From positions 682,001 through 746,000 of the forward strand of contig CBDBEL010000003.1 in the NCBI GenBank assembly GCA_965204415.1: a stretch of DNA of 64,000 nucleotides. The letters are read 5' to 3'. The position numbers were made by a program, and so were the translations under genes. This DNA comes from Aldehydirespirator sp965204415 (GTDB lineage Bacteria; Actinomycetota; Acidimicrobiia; Acidimicrobiales; Aldehydirespiratoraceae). Under the pieces are notes generated by a model. It made no database searches. It saw only the letters and a program-made list of their open reading frames with translations, and had not been told where the DNA came from. Positions 25,440-32,914 of the stretch are shown piece after piece. Every line of letters begins with the position of its first letter. Position 1 is the first letter of the stretch.

Positions 25440-26542
25440 GGGTTCGCCTCCTGGTGGACCGGTGGGGGCTCGACGCCGTTGAGGCGCCAGTTGAGGTAGT
25501 GGCCGAAGTCGGCGACGACCCGTTCCGCAGCGACGAGCCCTCCGGGCGAGAAGTCGCCGGCCGCGCCCCGCTGGCCGCGCTCGCAGATGGCCTTGTCCTC
25601 GGGCAGGAAGTCCGGCAGCGAGTGGGCCGCCGCGTTGCCGGCGATCCGGCTGAGCCACTGCGAGAACCGGCCGCGGGAGCTCGGGCTGCGTGTGCTTCCG
25701 GGTGATGCGTAGGCCCCGCCGGTGCGTACTGAGCAGCGGTCGACGCTGATCGGGTGGACGGTCTGCCAGTAGAAGGCGCTGGCGTTGAACACCCCGACGA
25801 AGTTGGGCGGGAGGCTGATGAGCAGGTAGTCGTCGGTGCCCTCGACCCGGCCGCCGGTGGCGGTGGCCCGGGCCGAGCCTTCGATGTAGTAGGCATCCCT
25901 GGTGGGCGTGTGGGGCTCGAGCGTCTTGGGATGGACCTGGAACAGGTGGTAGCTCTCCATCGCGTTGATGATCGCGAGCTTCCAGTTGCAGTCCCACACC
26001 TGCGTCTCCTGGTGGCCGGACCAGTGGTGCATGCCGTCGATCCCGTGTGCGACCGCGTGGGGCTCGACCGTGGCGAAGCGCTCGGCCAGCGTCTCCACGC
26101 CGGGGTCGAGGCTGACGAAGACCAGCCCGTGCCACGACTCGGTCCGGTACACCGGCAGGCAGTGGGCCGCCTTGTCGACGGCGCCGCGCGCGGTGAACGG
26201 CGCGGCGAGCAGCTTCCCGTCGTCGTCGTAGGTCCAGGCGTGGTACGGACACTGGATGCGCTTGGCTCTGGCCGGCTCCTCGACGAGCAACGTGCCCCGG
26301 TGGGCACACAGGTTCGACATCGCGGACAGCTCGCCCGCCTGGGTGCGCAGCAGCAGCACCGGCTGGTCGCCGACCATGACGGGCAGCTGGTCGCCGGGCG
26401 AGCCGACGTGGTCTTCGGTGGTGACGAACACCCAGTCGCCGTGCCAGATGCCGGCCGTCTCGGACTGGGCGAACGCCGCCTCCCGGTAGGCGGCATTTGG
26501 CAGCGCACGCTCCGGGTCGAAGGTCACGGTCATGGATCTCAT
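25436..26542 (-). CDS. Rieske non-heme iron oxygenase, large subunit
   Basis: 368 residues from the ATG at 26542 (ATG at 26533 also possible). The Rieske [2Fe-2S] site is C79-x-H81 with C98-x2-H101 in QCPYHAWTY. The mononuclear iron site is NAMESYHLFQVH: E196, H199 and H204 are the ligand-type positions and the bridging acid. The layout is that of a ring-hydroxylating-type alpha subunit. Several members demethylate or oxygenate quaternary amines (glycine betaine, carnitine, stachydrine), which fits this island. A reductase is not seen nearby; the 3-Cys ferredoxin at 32.6 kb may serve it. Expression probably depends on the divergent PaaX-like regulator through the inverted repeat at 26570-26592. 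Confidence 0.88.
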   Translation of the reverse strand: MRSMTVTFDPERALPNAAYREAAFAQSETAGIWHGDWVFVTTEDHVGSPGDQLPVMVGDQPVLLLRTQAGELSAMSNLCAHRGTLLVEEPARAKRIQCPYHAWTYDDDGKLLAAPFTARGAVDKAAHCLPVYRTESWHGLVFVSLDPGVETLAERFATVEPHAVAHGIDGMHHWSGHQETQVWDCNWKLAIINAMESYHLFQVHPKTLEPHTPTRDAYYIEGSARATATGGRVEGTDDYLLISLPPNFVGVFNASAFYWQTVHPISVDRCSVRTGGAYASPGSTRSPSSRGRFSQWLSRIAGNAAAHSLPDFLPEDKAICERGQRGAAGDFSPGGLVAAERVVADFGHYLNWRLNGVEPPPVHQEANP

Positions 26543-26569
26543 GGGCACCACTGTAACCGCTACGCCGTA

Positions 26570-26592
26570 TATTTCAAACGGTCGTTGAAATA
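26570..26592. promoter_or_regulatory. inverted repeat operator between Rieske and PaaX-like genes
   Basis: TATTTCAA-N7-TTGAAATA, eight perfect bases each arm, 28 bp upstream of the Rieske start and 19 bp upstream of the regulator start. The position over both divergent promoters fits a PaaX-family operator (inference). Confidence 0.6.
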
Positions 26593-26611
26593 ATGCGCCA
26601 TCAACGGTAGG

Positions 26612-27601
26612 GTGCCGGAGGTGACCGACACACCTGCCCCGTCCGGGAGCCGCCGGAGGACTGCTGTGCCGACCCGCGCCCTCGTGCTGTCGGCCATCGG
26701 CCGGGACGGGCGGCTCGCGGCCGGTCCGCTCTTCGCGATGGCGTCCCTGCTCGGCCACAGCGACAAGGCCATGCGGGACTGCCTAGCCCGGATCGCCAGG
26801 GAGGGCCTGCTCAAGCACCTCGGCGGGCGGGGGCGTTCGGCCCACTTCTCGGTGACTGAGGCCGGCCGGGCCTCGCTCGACGCCGACCTCGGGTGGACCG
26901 CCTTCGCCCACCGGGTCGACGCCGGCTTGGAGCCCTGGGACGGGCACTGGCACCTCACCGGGTTCGAGATCCCCGAGAGACGCCGGAGCGCCCGCGACGC
27001 CCTCCGCAGCCTGCTGGTCGAGCTGGGAGCCGCGCCCGTGCAGTCGGGGCTCTACGTCTACCCCTCCGACCTCTCCGACTTCGTTCTCCAGCTCGCGACC
27101 CATTTGGGGGTGGCCGGGACCGTCACCAGCTTCACCACCGGAGCGATCCGGGTCGGCGGCGCCGGCCGGGACGGAGAACTCGTCGACCGGCTCTGGACGC
27201 TGGCCGCGCTCGCGGGTCGCTACGCCGAGGTCGAGCAGCAGCTGGCACGGGTAGTCGATCAGGCTCCGAGCGCCGACGGCGACCAGCTGGCCGCCCTCAT
27301 GCTGGCCGCGACCCTGGACCTTGAGGCCGTCCTCCGTGACGACCCGCTGCTGCCGGTGGAACTCCTGCCCAACGGCTGGGCCGGCAGCCGGGCCCGCCGG
27401 GCCTTCGTGGCCGCTCACGCCGCGGCCAGCGTTCACAGCGAGCTGTTCAGCAACTCCCGGCTAATGCAGTCCTACACCGTCGAGATCGACCGCTCCGTCG
27501 CCGAGACGTCGGCCGCATTCTGGGACCGGTGGCTTCCCCGCCTGATGGAGGCCTACAAAGCCAGACTCCCGCCAGCCGCCACTGGCGGAGTTTTGACATG
27601 A
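26612..27601 (+). CDS. PaaX-family transcriptional regulator
   Basis: 329 residues from GTG at 26612 (GTG at 26621 also possible). An N-terminal winged helix (about 15-90: TRALVLSAIGRDGRLAAGPL, LGHSDKAMRDCLARIAREGLL) is followed by the central PaaX domain (WDGHWHLTGFEIPERRRSARDAL, SGLYVYPSDLSDFV in pieces) and a helical C-terminal domain with LPNGWAGSRARRAF. PaaX proteins are repressors that bind CoA thioesters of aromatic or related acids; the ligand here is unknown. It is divergent from the Rieske gene, 69 bp away, with a palindrome in between, and most likely controls it and itself. No cognate phenylacetate genes are present. Confidence 0.85.
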   Translation: MPEVTDTPAPSGSRRRTAVPTRALVLSAIGRDGRLAAGPLFAMASLLGHSDKAMRDCLARIAREGLLKHLGGRGRSAHFSVTEAGRASLDADLGWTAFAHRVDAGLEPWDGHWHLTGFEIPERRRSARDALRSLLVELGAAPVQSGLYVYPSDLSDFVLQLATHLGVAGTVTSFTTGAIRVGGAGRDGELVDRLWTLAALAGRYAEVEQQLARVVDQAPSADGDQLAALMLAATLDLEAVLRDDPLLPVELLPNGWAGSRARRAFVAAHAAASVHSELFSNSRLMQSYTVEIDRSVAETSAAFWDRWLPRLMEAYKARLPPAATGGVLT

Positions 27602-27619
27602 TTTTGTGTAGTTACGGGG

Positions 27620-27647
27620 TTGCACGACACGATTGGGCGTGTAGGAT
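27620..27647 (+). promoter_or_regulatory. promoter of toxin-antitoxin pair
   Basis: TTGCAC at 27620-27625 and TAGGAT at 27642-27647 with a 16-bp spacer, 40 bp ahead of the antitoxin start. The region around it is locally A/T-richer. Confidence 0.4.
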
Positions 27648-27686
27648 GCGGCTGATCTGCCGTTCACTGTGTACCAGGAGGTCAAC

Positions 27687-27965
27687 ATGACGAATGACTC
27701 GACCGACTCGACGCCCGCTAACTCCTCCGGCGACTCTGAGGTCCCCGCTTACATCGCCAACCGGCCCCGGCTCGACGAGGAGTGGGGCGCCGGCATCATC
27801 AGCCTCTACGGCGAGGACGAGCCGCAAGGGCCGACGGCGGAGGAGCGCAAGAAGAAGCGCGAGGGCCTCAGAGCTGTCATCGACGAGTTCGAGGCCGAGT
27901 GCGGGCCCATCTCCGAGGAAGCCAAGGAATGGGCCCGCGCCGCGCTGAGCTTCGATTCCGACTGA
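27687..27965 (+). CDS. putative antitoxin partner of PIN toxin
   Basis: 92 residues, acidic, from the ATG at 27687 with AGGAGG six bases upstream. The N-terminal 20 residues are Thr/Ser/Asp-rich and likely unstructured; the C-terminal half (AEERKKKREGLRAVIDEFEAE onward, shown in part) is a charged helix that could wrap a toxin. No ribbon-helix-helix or AbrB motif is clear, so the family is not identified. It ends four bases before the PIN gene, the standard antitoxin-first arrangement. That position is the main argument for the call. Confidence 0.6.
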   Translation: MTNDSTDSTPANSSGDSEVPAYIANRPRLDEEWGAGIISLYGEDEPQGPTAEERKKKREGLRAVIDEFEAECGPISEEAKEWARAALSFDSD

Positions 27966-27969
27966 CGCC

Positions 27970-28365
27970 TTGGTCACCCTCGTACTCGACGCCGGGGCGC
28001 TCATCGCCCTCGACCGCGGCGACATCGGCGTCTGGGAAGCGCTGAGCGCCGCTGACCGTGACTCGTACACCATCGAGGTGCCGGTCGGGGCCTTGGCCCA
28101 GGCTTGGCGGGGCGGGCCGCGCCAGGCCCGGCTGGCCCGAGCGCTCAACAGGTGCGACGAGACGCCTCTGGACGGACTCACGGCCCGCCAGGTCGGAGAG
28201 CTGTGCGGGCGGTCCGGCACCGACGATGTGGTCGACGCCTCTGTGGCGGTCACCGCGGCCAGGGCATTGCGCCGGGGCCCGGTGAGCGTCTTCACCTCCG
28301 ACCGGGGCGACATCGTTGTCCTGCTCGCGGCCCTCAATGTCTCAGCCAAAGTGATCGACGTCTAG
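27970..28365 (+). CDS. PIN-domain toxin, VapC-like
   Basis: 131 residues from a TTG at 27970. PIN-fold acidic residues are visible: D in LVLDAGALIALDR near the start, E in the VPVGALAQAW region is not certain, DDVVDASVAVTA at about 90-101, and SVFTSDRGDIVVLL near 112. VapC-type toxins cut RNA (tRNA or rRNA) and are inactivated by the adjacent antitoxin. The TTG start gives low translation relative to the antitoxin, as in other pairs. The unit sits inside the methylated-amine island, between the PaaX-like regulator and the second FAD/GcvT gene. Confidence 0.8.
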   Translation: MVTLVLDAGALIALDRGDIGVWEALSAADRDSYTIEVPVGALAQAWRGGPRQARLARALNRCDETPLDGLTARQVGELCGRSGTDDVVDASVAVTAARALRRGPVSVFTSDRGDIVVLLAALNVSAKVIDV

Positions 28366-28481
28366 ACCGTCTGCGGGCCGAATCGGCCGGGGGTTGACCG
28401 GCCGGGCTCCGGCACAACTACACTTCCGGCTCGCCGCGGCCTGCTGACGCGGTGCTCGTGCACACACCTTCGGGAGGGGCG

Positions 28482-30956
28482 GTGACGCAAGAGGCGCGGT
28501 GCGTGATAATCGGCGGCGGGGCCATGGGAGTCGGCCTGCTGTACTACCTGGCCCAAGAGGGCTGGACCGACACCATCCTGCTGGAGAAGGGCGAGCTGAC
28601 ATCAGGGTCCACCTGGCACGCGGCCGGGTTGATCCCGAACTTCATCGGCGACCTCAACATGGCCAAGGTCCACGAGGAGGCGGTGGCCCTGTACCCCCGC
28701 CTGGAGGCCGAGACCGGGCTGTCGGCCGGCTGGCACGGCTGCGGCGCCATCCGGCTGGCCCGCACTGACGACGAGGTGGACTGGCACCGCTACGTGCACG
28801 CCATGCTCACCCAGATCGGCATCGAGTCGCACCTGATCGGCCCCACCGAGATCCGCGAGCGCCATCCCCTGCTCGAGGACCTCAGTGACGTGAAACTCGG
28901 GTTCTACACCCCCAAAGACGGCTGGACCGACCCGTCGGGCTGCACCAACGCCATGGCCCGGGGCGCCCGCAACCTCGGCTGCGAGATCCGCCGCCACACC
29001 CTGGTCACCGGCATGAGCCACCTGCCCGACGGGCGCTGGGAGATCATCGCCACCCCCGGCGGCATGAAGGCGGCCGCCAACGGCGGGACCGCCGACAGCT
29101 ACCGGATCGTGTGCGAGCACGTCGTGAACGCGGCCGGCCACTACGCCCCCCAGCTCGGGGCCATGGTCGGACTCGACGTGCCGATCGTGTCGGTCATCCA
29201 CCAGTACCTGGTCACCGAGCCCATGCAGGCCATGATCGACCTCGGCTTCGAGCCGCCCGTGACCCGAGACCCCAGAGCTTCGTGCTACTACCGCCGCGAG
29301 ATCGACGGCCTACTGGTCGGCCCCTACGAGATGTCGGACTCAAGGGTGTACGGGGTGGAGGGCATCGACTGGGCCCACGACTTCCACCTCACCGGCGAGA
29401 ACGTCGACGTGCTCGAGGAGTGCCTCGAGTACACCGTCATGCGCATCCCGGCCTTCGCCGAGGCCGGCATCAAGCAGATCGTCTCCGGTCCCATAACCCA
29501 CACCCCCGACTCCGGGTACCTGATGGGGCCGGCGCCGGGGCTGCGCAACTACTGGCACTGCAACGGCGCCTCCATCGGCATCACCCAGGGTCCGGGCGCG
29601 GGCAAGTACCTGGCCCAGTGGATGGTCCACGGCCAGACCGAGATCAACGTGCGGGGCATGGACCCCCGCCGCTTCGGCGACCACACCGGGCCCAGGTCCG
29701 TCTTCGCCATCGCCAAGGCCGAGGACGAGTACCACGAGATGTACCAGGTGCGCCTGCCCGGCGAGTTCCGGGCCGCGGGCCGGCCCCAGAAGACCAACCC
29801 CATCTACGGCCGCCTCGACCGCCTGGGCGCCCAGTGGCAGGAGGTGTACGGCTGGGAGCGGCCCCAGTACTACTCGCCCAACGGGACCGGCGAGCGGCAC
29901 TCGTTCCGCCGCTCCAACGCCTTCGACCCGGTGGGCGACGAGGTGCGGGGAGTGCGCCAGCGGGTCGGGATCGCCGACATCACCGCCTTCGCCTCCTTCG
30001 AGGCCACCGGGGCCGGCGCGGCCGCCCTGCTCGACCGCCTGTCGGCCAACCGGCTGCCGGCCCGCGACGGCGGCATCCGGCTGACGCACATGCTCACGGA
30101 GCTGGGGGGCATCGAGTGCGAGATGACCATCGCCCGGCTCGCGCCCGACCGCTTCTACCTGACGTCGGCCATCATGGGCCAGAGCCACGACCTCGACTGG
30201 CTGGTCCAGAACGTCGCCGACGGCACCGACGTGACCGTCTCCGACGTCACCGACGCCACCGGCATCCTGGCCGTGACCGGCCCCCGGGCCCGCGACGTTC
30301 TGTCCCCGCTCACCGATGCCGACCTCGGCAACGAGGCGTTCCGCTGGCTGACCGCGGCCGAGATCGCCGTGGCGGGGGTGCCGTGTCTGGCCCTGCGGGT
30401 GTCGTACGTGGGCGAGCTGGGCTGGGAGCTGCACTGCGGTATGGACCGCCTGGCCGACCTGTACGACGCGGTGGTGGCCGCGGGGGCGCCCCACGGCATG
30501 GTGCACTTCGGCAGCTACGCCATGAACGTGATGCGCATCGAGAAGGCCTACAAGGCGTGGGGCTCGGAGCTCACCACCGAGATCACCCCGATCGAGGCCC
30601 GCCTGGAGCGCTTCGTGGACCTCGACCGGCCCTTCGTCGGCCGCGACGCCACCGTGGCCCGGCGCGACCAGGCCGAGCCGCTGTCGATGGTGCTGGTGTA
30701 CTGCGAGGTGGACGCCACCGACAACGACGTGCGCGGCAACGAGCCCGCCTTCGACGCCGACGGCAACGTCATGGGCATCGCCACCAGCGGCACCTGGGGC
30801 CACACCGTGGGCCGCAGCCTGGCCTTCGTGTACGTCGCCCCGGAGTTCGAGGCGCCGGGCTCGACCTTCGAGCTCGACCTGCTGGGGGAGCGCCGCACCG
30901 CGACCGTGCTGGCCGAGCCGGCCTACGACCCGGCCAACCTGGCCCCACGCGCATGA
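28482..30956 (+). CDS. FAD dehydrogenase-GcvT fusion (dimethylglycine/sarcosine dehydrogenase-like) 2
   Basis: 824 residues from the GTG at 28482, chosen for its GGGAGG site; a GTG ten codons upstream is possible. Same architecture as the protein at 22924: FAD domain with CVIIGGGAMGVGLLYYLA, GSTWHAAGL with the flavin-binding His, central linker, and C-terminal GcvT domain with SYVGELGWELHCG and MNVMRIEKAYKAWGSEL. The two are clear paralogues but differ strongly in the substrate half, so they probably act on different N-methyl amines in one chain. The MttB-family gene follows after 78 bp. Confidence 0.9.
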   Translation: MTQEARCVIIGGGAMGVGLLYYLAQEGWTDTILLEKGELTSGSTWHAAGLIPNFIGDLNMAKVHEEAVALYPRLEAETGLSAGWHGCGAIRLARTDDEVDWHRYVHAMLTQIGIESHLIGPTEIRERHPLLEDLSDVKLGFYTPKDGWTDPSGCTNAMARGARNLGCEIRRHTLVTGMSHLPDGRWEIIATPGGMKAAANGGTADSYRIVCEHVVNAAGHYAPQLGAMVGLDVPIVSVIHQYLVTEPMQAMIDLGFEPPVTRDPRASCYYRREIDGLLVGPYEMSDSRVYGVEGIDWAHDFHLTGENVDVLEECLEYTVMRIPAFAEAGIKQIVSGPITHTPDSGYLMGPAPGLRNYWHCNGASIGITQGPGAGKYLAQWMVHGQTEINVRGMDPRRFGDHTGPRSVFAIAKAEDEYHEMYQVRLPGEFRAAGRPQKTNPIYGRLDRLGAQWQEVYGWERPQYYSPNGTGERHSFRRSNAFDPVGDEVRGVRQRVGIADITAFASFEATGAGAAALLDRLSANRLPARDGGIRLTHMLTELGGIECEMTIARLAPDRFYLTSAIMGQSHDLDWLVQNVADGTDVTVSDVTDATGILAVTGPRARDVLSPLTDADLGNEAFRWLTAAEIAVAGVPCLALRVSYVGELGWELHCGMDRLADLYDAVVAAGAPHGMVHFGSYAMNVMRIEKAYKAWGSELTTEITPIEARLERFVDLDRPFVGRDATVARRDQAEPLSMVLVYCEVDATDNDVRGNEPAFDADGNVMGIATSGTWGHTVGRSLAFVYVAPEFEAPGSTFELDLLGERRTATVLAEPAYDPANLAPRA

Positions 30957-30962
30957 CCTGGA

Positions 30963-31015
30963 CCGAACTTGCGGCGATTGTGGGCGATTATCGCCCCGAA
31001 GGCCCGGAAGTTCGG
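30963..31015. repeat. palindromic intergenic repeat, copy 2 (upstream of MttB gene)
   Basis: Arms CCGAACTTGCGG (30963-30974) and CCGGAAGTTCGG (31004-31015) with one mismatch, and an inner perfect hairpin GGGCGA-TTA-TCGCCC (30982-30996). It shares arms and core with the element at 12984-13036. It ends six bases before the AGGAGG of the MttB-family gene, so as RNA it could affect its translation. Confidence 0.7.
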
Positions 31016-31034
31016 CGCGAAGGAGGTGGCACCC

Positions 31035-32618
31035 ATGGTTGACGACACCCGGGGACGCCGGCGCAGTGGGGGGCGGGCCGGCCGCATCGCGGCCCGCCAG
31101 GCTCCGTTGGAGGTCGATGCCCGGCCGGTGCGTCCCGGCCTTCCCGGCGGGAGGTTCGCGCCGCTGAGCGAGTCCGACTTGCAGCAGGTCTACGACGCCG
31201 CGCTGGCCCTGCTCGAAGACGTCGGCATGGGCTCGCCCATCGAGGAGTTCGTCGATGTGGTCACCGCCGCCGGCGGCCACGTCGACGACGCCGAGCGCCT
31301 CCACTACCCGAGGGGCGTGGTGGAGGGGGCCATCGCCACCGCGGCCAAGGAGTGGGTCTGGCACGGCTTCGACGACGACCGGTCCATCACCGTGGGCGGC
31401 GACCGGGTCCACTTCGGCACCGCCGGCGCGGCAGTCCTCATGTACGACCACGCCACCGGCGTGTTCCGCCCGTCCACCGCGGTCGACGTCTACGACTGCG
31501 CCCGGCTGGTGGACGCCCTCGACCACATCCATTTCTTCGTGCGCACCGTGGTGGCCCGCGACATGGAGGACGCCAGGCTGCTCGACCTCAACACCGCCTA
31601 CGGGGCCATGGCCGGCACCACCAAGCCCATCGGGACCTCGTGGTTCGAGCGTGAGCACGTCTACGAGACCGTCGACATGTTCGACATGGCCCTCGGCGGT
31701 CCCGGCGAGTTCCGCAAGCGCCCGTTCGTGGCGGCCAACAACACGTTCGTGGTGCCGCCGCTGCGCTTCGCCGAGGAGTCGGCCAAGTGCATGGTGGCCC
31801 AGGTGGAGACGGGCATGCCCATCAACCTGCTGTCGGCCGGCCAGGCCGGGGCCACCTCCCCGGCCGCGCTGGCCGGCTCGCTGGCCCAGGCCCTGGCCGA
31901 GTGCCTGGCCGCGCTGACGGGGGTGAACCTGCTGAGCCCCGGCCATCCGTGCGTGATGGGCATGTGGCCGTTCGTGTCGGACCTGCGCACCGGCGCCATG
32001 AGCGGCGGGTCGGGGGAGGAGGGCATCCTGAACGCGGCCGCGGCCCAGCTGCTCAACTGGATAGGCCTGCCGTCGGGCGTGGCTGCGGGCATGGCCGACT
32101 CGAAGGTCCCCGACAACCAGGCCGGCTACGAGAAGGGCATCAACGTCGCGCTGGCCGGCCAGGCCGGCGCGAACCTCGTGTACGAGTCGGCCGGGATGCT
32201 GGCCAGCATCCTCAGTTGCTCGCTGGAGGCCCTGGTGATCGACAACGACATGCTCGGGTCGATCAACCGCACCGTGCGGGGCATCGAGGTCAACGAGGAG
32301 ACCCTCTCAGCGGAGCTCATCGCGGAGGTGATCGCCGGTCCCGGCCATTTCCTGGGCTCGCCCCAGACCCTGGAGCTGATGCAGCGCGAGTACGTCTACC
32401 CGGAGATCGGCGACCGGGACACGCCCGACAACTGGCTCGACGCCGGCGGCAAGGACGCCCGGGCCCGGGCCCACGAGTACGTGCAGCGGGTACTGGCCGA
32501 GCACCGGCCGAGCCACGTCTCCGGCGACGTGGACGCCCGCATCAGGGCTGCGTTCCCGATCCACCTGCCCGCGCACGTTCTAGGCTCGGCCTCAACCACC
32601 ACCGAGGAGGCACCATGA
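31035..32618 (+). CDS. MttB-family (trimethylamine:corrinoid) methyltransferase, non-pyrrolysine type
   Basis: 527 residues from the ATG at 31035, with AGGAGG nine bases upstream; the sequence between the two FAD/GcvT-type genes and this start is the palindromic repeat. The TIM-barrel landmarks are LLEDVGMGSPIEEF, VGGDRVHFGTAGAAV, FVAANNTFVVPPLRF, GQAGATSPAAL and VYESAGMLASILSCSLEALV. No in-frame UAG occurs, so it is not a pyrrolysine enzyme; such homologues include glycine betaine:corrinoid methyltransferases. No corrinoid protein or activase is visible nearby, so its methyl acceptor is open. Its TGA overlaps the ferredoxin start by four bases. Confidence 0.88.
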   Translation: MVDDTRGRRRSGGRAGRIAARQAPLEVDARPVRPGLPGGRFAPLSESDLQQVYDAALALLEDVGMGSPIEEFVDVVTAAGGHVDDAERLHYPRGVVEGAIATAAKEWVWHGFDDDRSITVGGDRVHFGTAGAAVLMYDHATGVFRPSTAVDVYDCARLVDALDHIHFFVRTVVARDMEDARLLDLNTAYGAMAGTTKPIGTSWFEREHVYETVDMFDMALGGPGEFRKRPFVAANNTFVVPPLRFAEESAKCMVAQVETGMPINLLSAGQAGATSPAALAGSLAQALAECLAALTGVNLLSPGHPCVMGMWPFVSDLRTGAMSGGSGEEGILNAAAAQLLNWIGLPSGVAAGMADSKVPDNQAGYEKGINVALAGQAGANLVYESAGMLASILSCSLEALVIDNDMLGSINRTVRGIEVNEETLSAELIAEVIAGPGHFLGSPQTLELMQREYVYPEIGDRDTPDNWLDAGGKDARARAHEYVQRVLAEHRPSHVSGDVDARIRAAFPIHLPAHVLGSASTTTEEAP

Positions 32619-32812
32619 GGGTCCGCGTCGATCAGGAGGCCTGCCAGGGCCACAACCGCTGCTACATGCTGGCGCCCGAGCTGTTCGACGTGGACGACGA
32701 GGGCACCGCCTTCGAGATCGGCGACGGCCACGTGCCCCCGGAGCTGGAGGACAAGGCCCGCCTCGCCTACGACAACTGCCCCGAGTACGCGGTGGAGATC
32801 ACCGAAGACTGA
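32615..32812 (+). CDS. small three-cysteine ferredoxin
   Basis: 65 residues. Cysteines at 10, 16 and 55 (EACQGHNRCYMLAPELF, then DNCPEYAV) match the single-cluster ferredoxins that usually hold [3Fe-4S] and serve monooxygenases or demethylases in actinobacteria. The ATG overlaps the MttB-family stop (ATGA) and has GAGGAGG just ahead. It likely passes electrons to the Rieske oxygenase or takes them from the FAD dehydrogenases; no ferredoxin reductase is seen in the window. Confidence 0.88.
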   Translation: MRVRVDQEACQGHNRCYMLAPELFDVDDEGTAFEIGDGHVPPELEDKARLAYDNCPEYAVEITED

Positions 32813-32823
32813 ACACCCCCGCT

Positions 32824-32846
32824 CCAGCGGGCCGCGCTGGCCTTTT
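32824..32846 (+). terminator. intrinsic terminator after ferredoxin gene
   Basis: CCAGCG-GGCCG-CGCTGG (32824-32840) followed by CCTTTT, twelve bases after the ferredoxin stop. It ends the amine-island transcript. Confidence 0.6.
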
Positions 32847-32914
32847 GTGGCCCGGCCCGGTTAGGGTCAGCGTCCCTTGCGTGCGCAGGTCCAGTAGAGG
32901 GAGGGTCACCCAGC

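Noticed and set aside
29340..31946. 868-codon open frame on the minus strand opposite the second FAD/GcvT and MttB genes
   Set aside because: Low-complexity His/Gly/Val-rich translation without any family motif; the plus strand has complete enzymes there.
31035..32618. Pyrrolysine-containing trimethylamine methyltransferase
   Set aside because: No in-frame UAG in the MttB-family gene, so a non-pyrrolysine homologue is the correct call.
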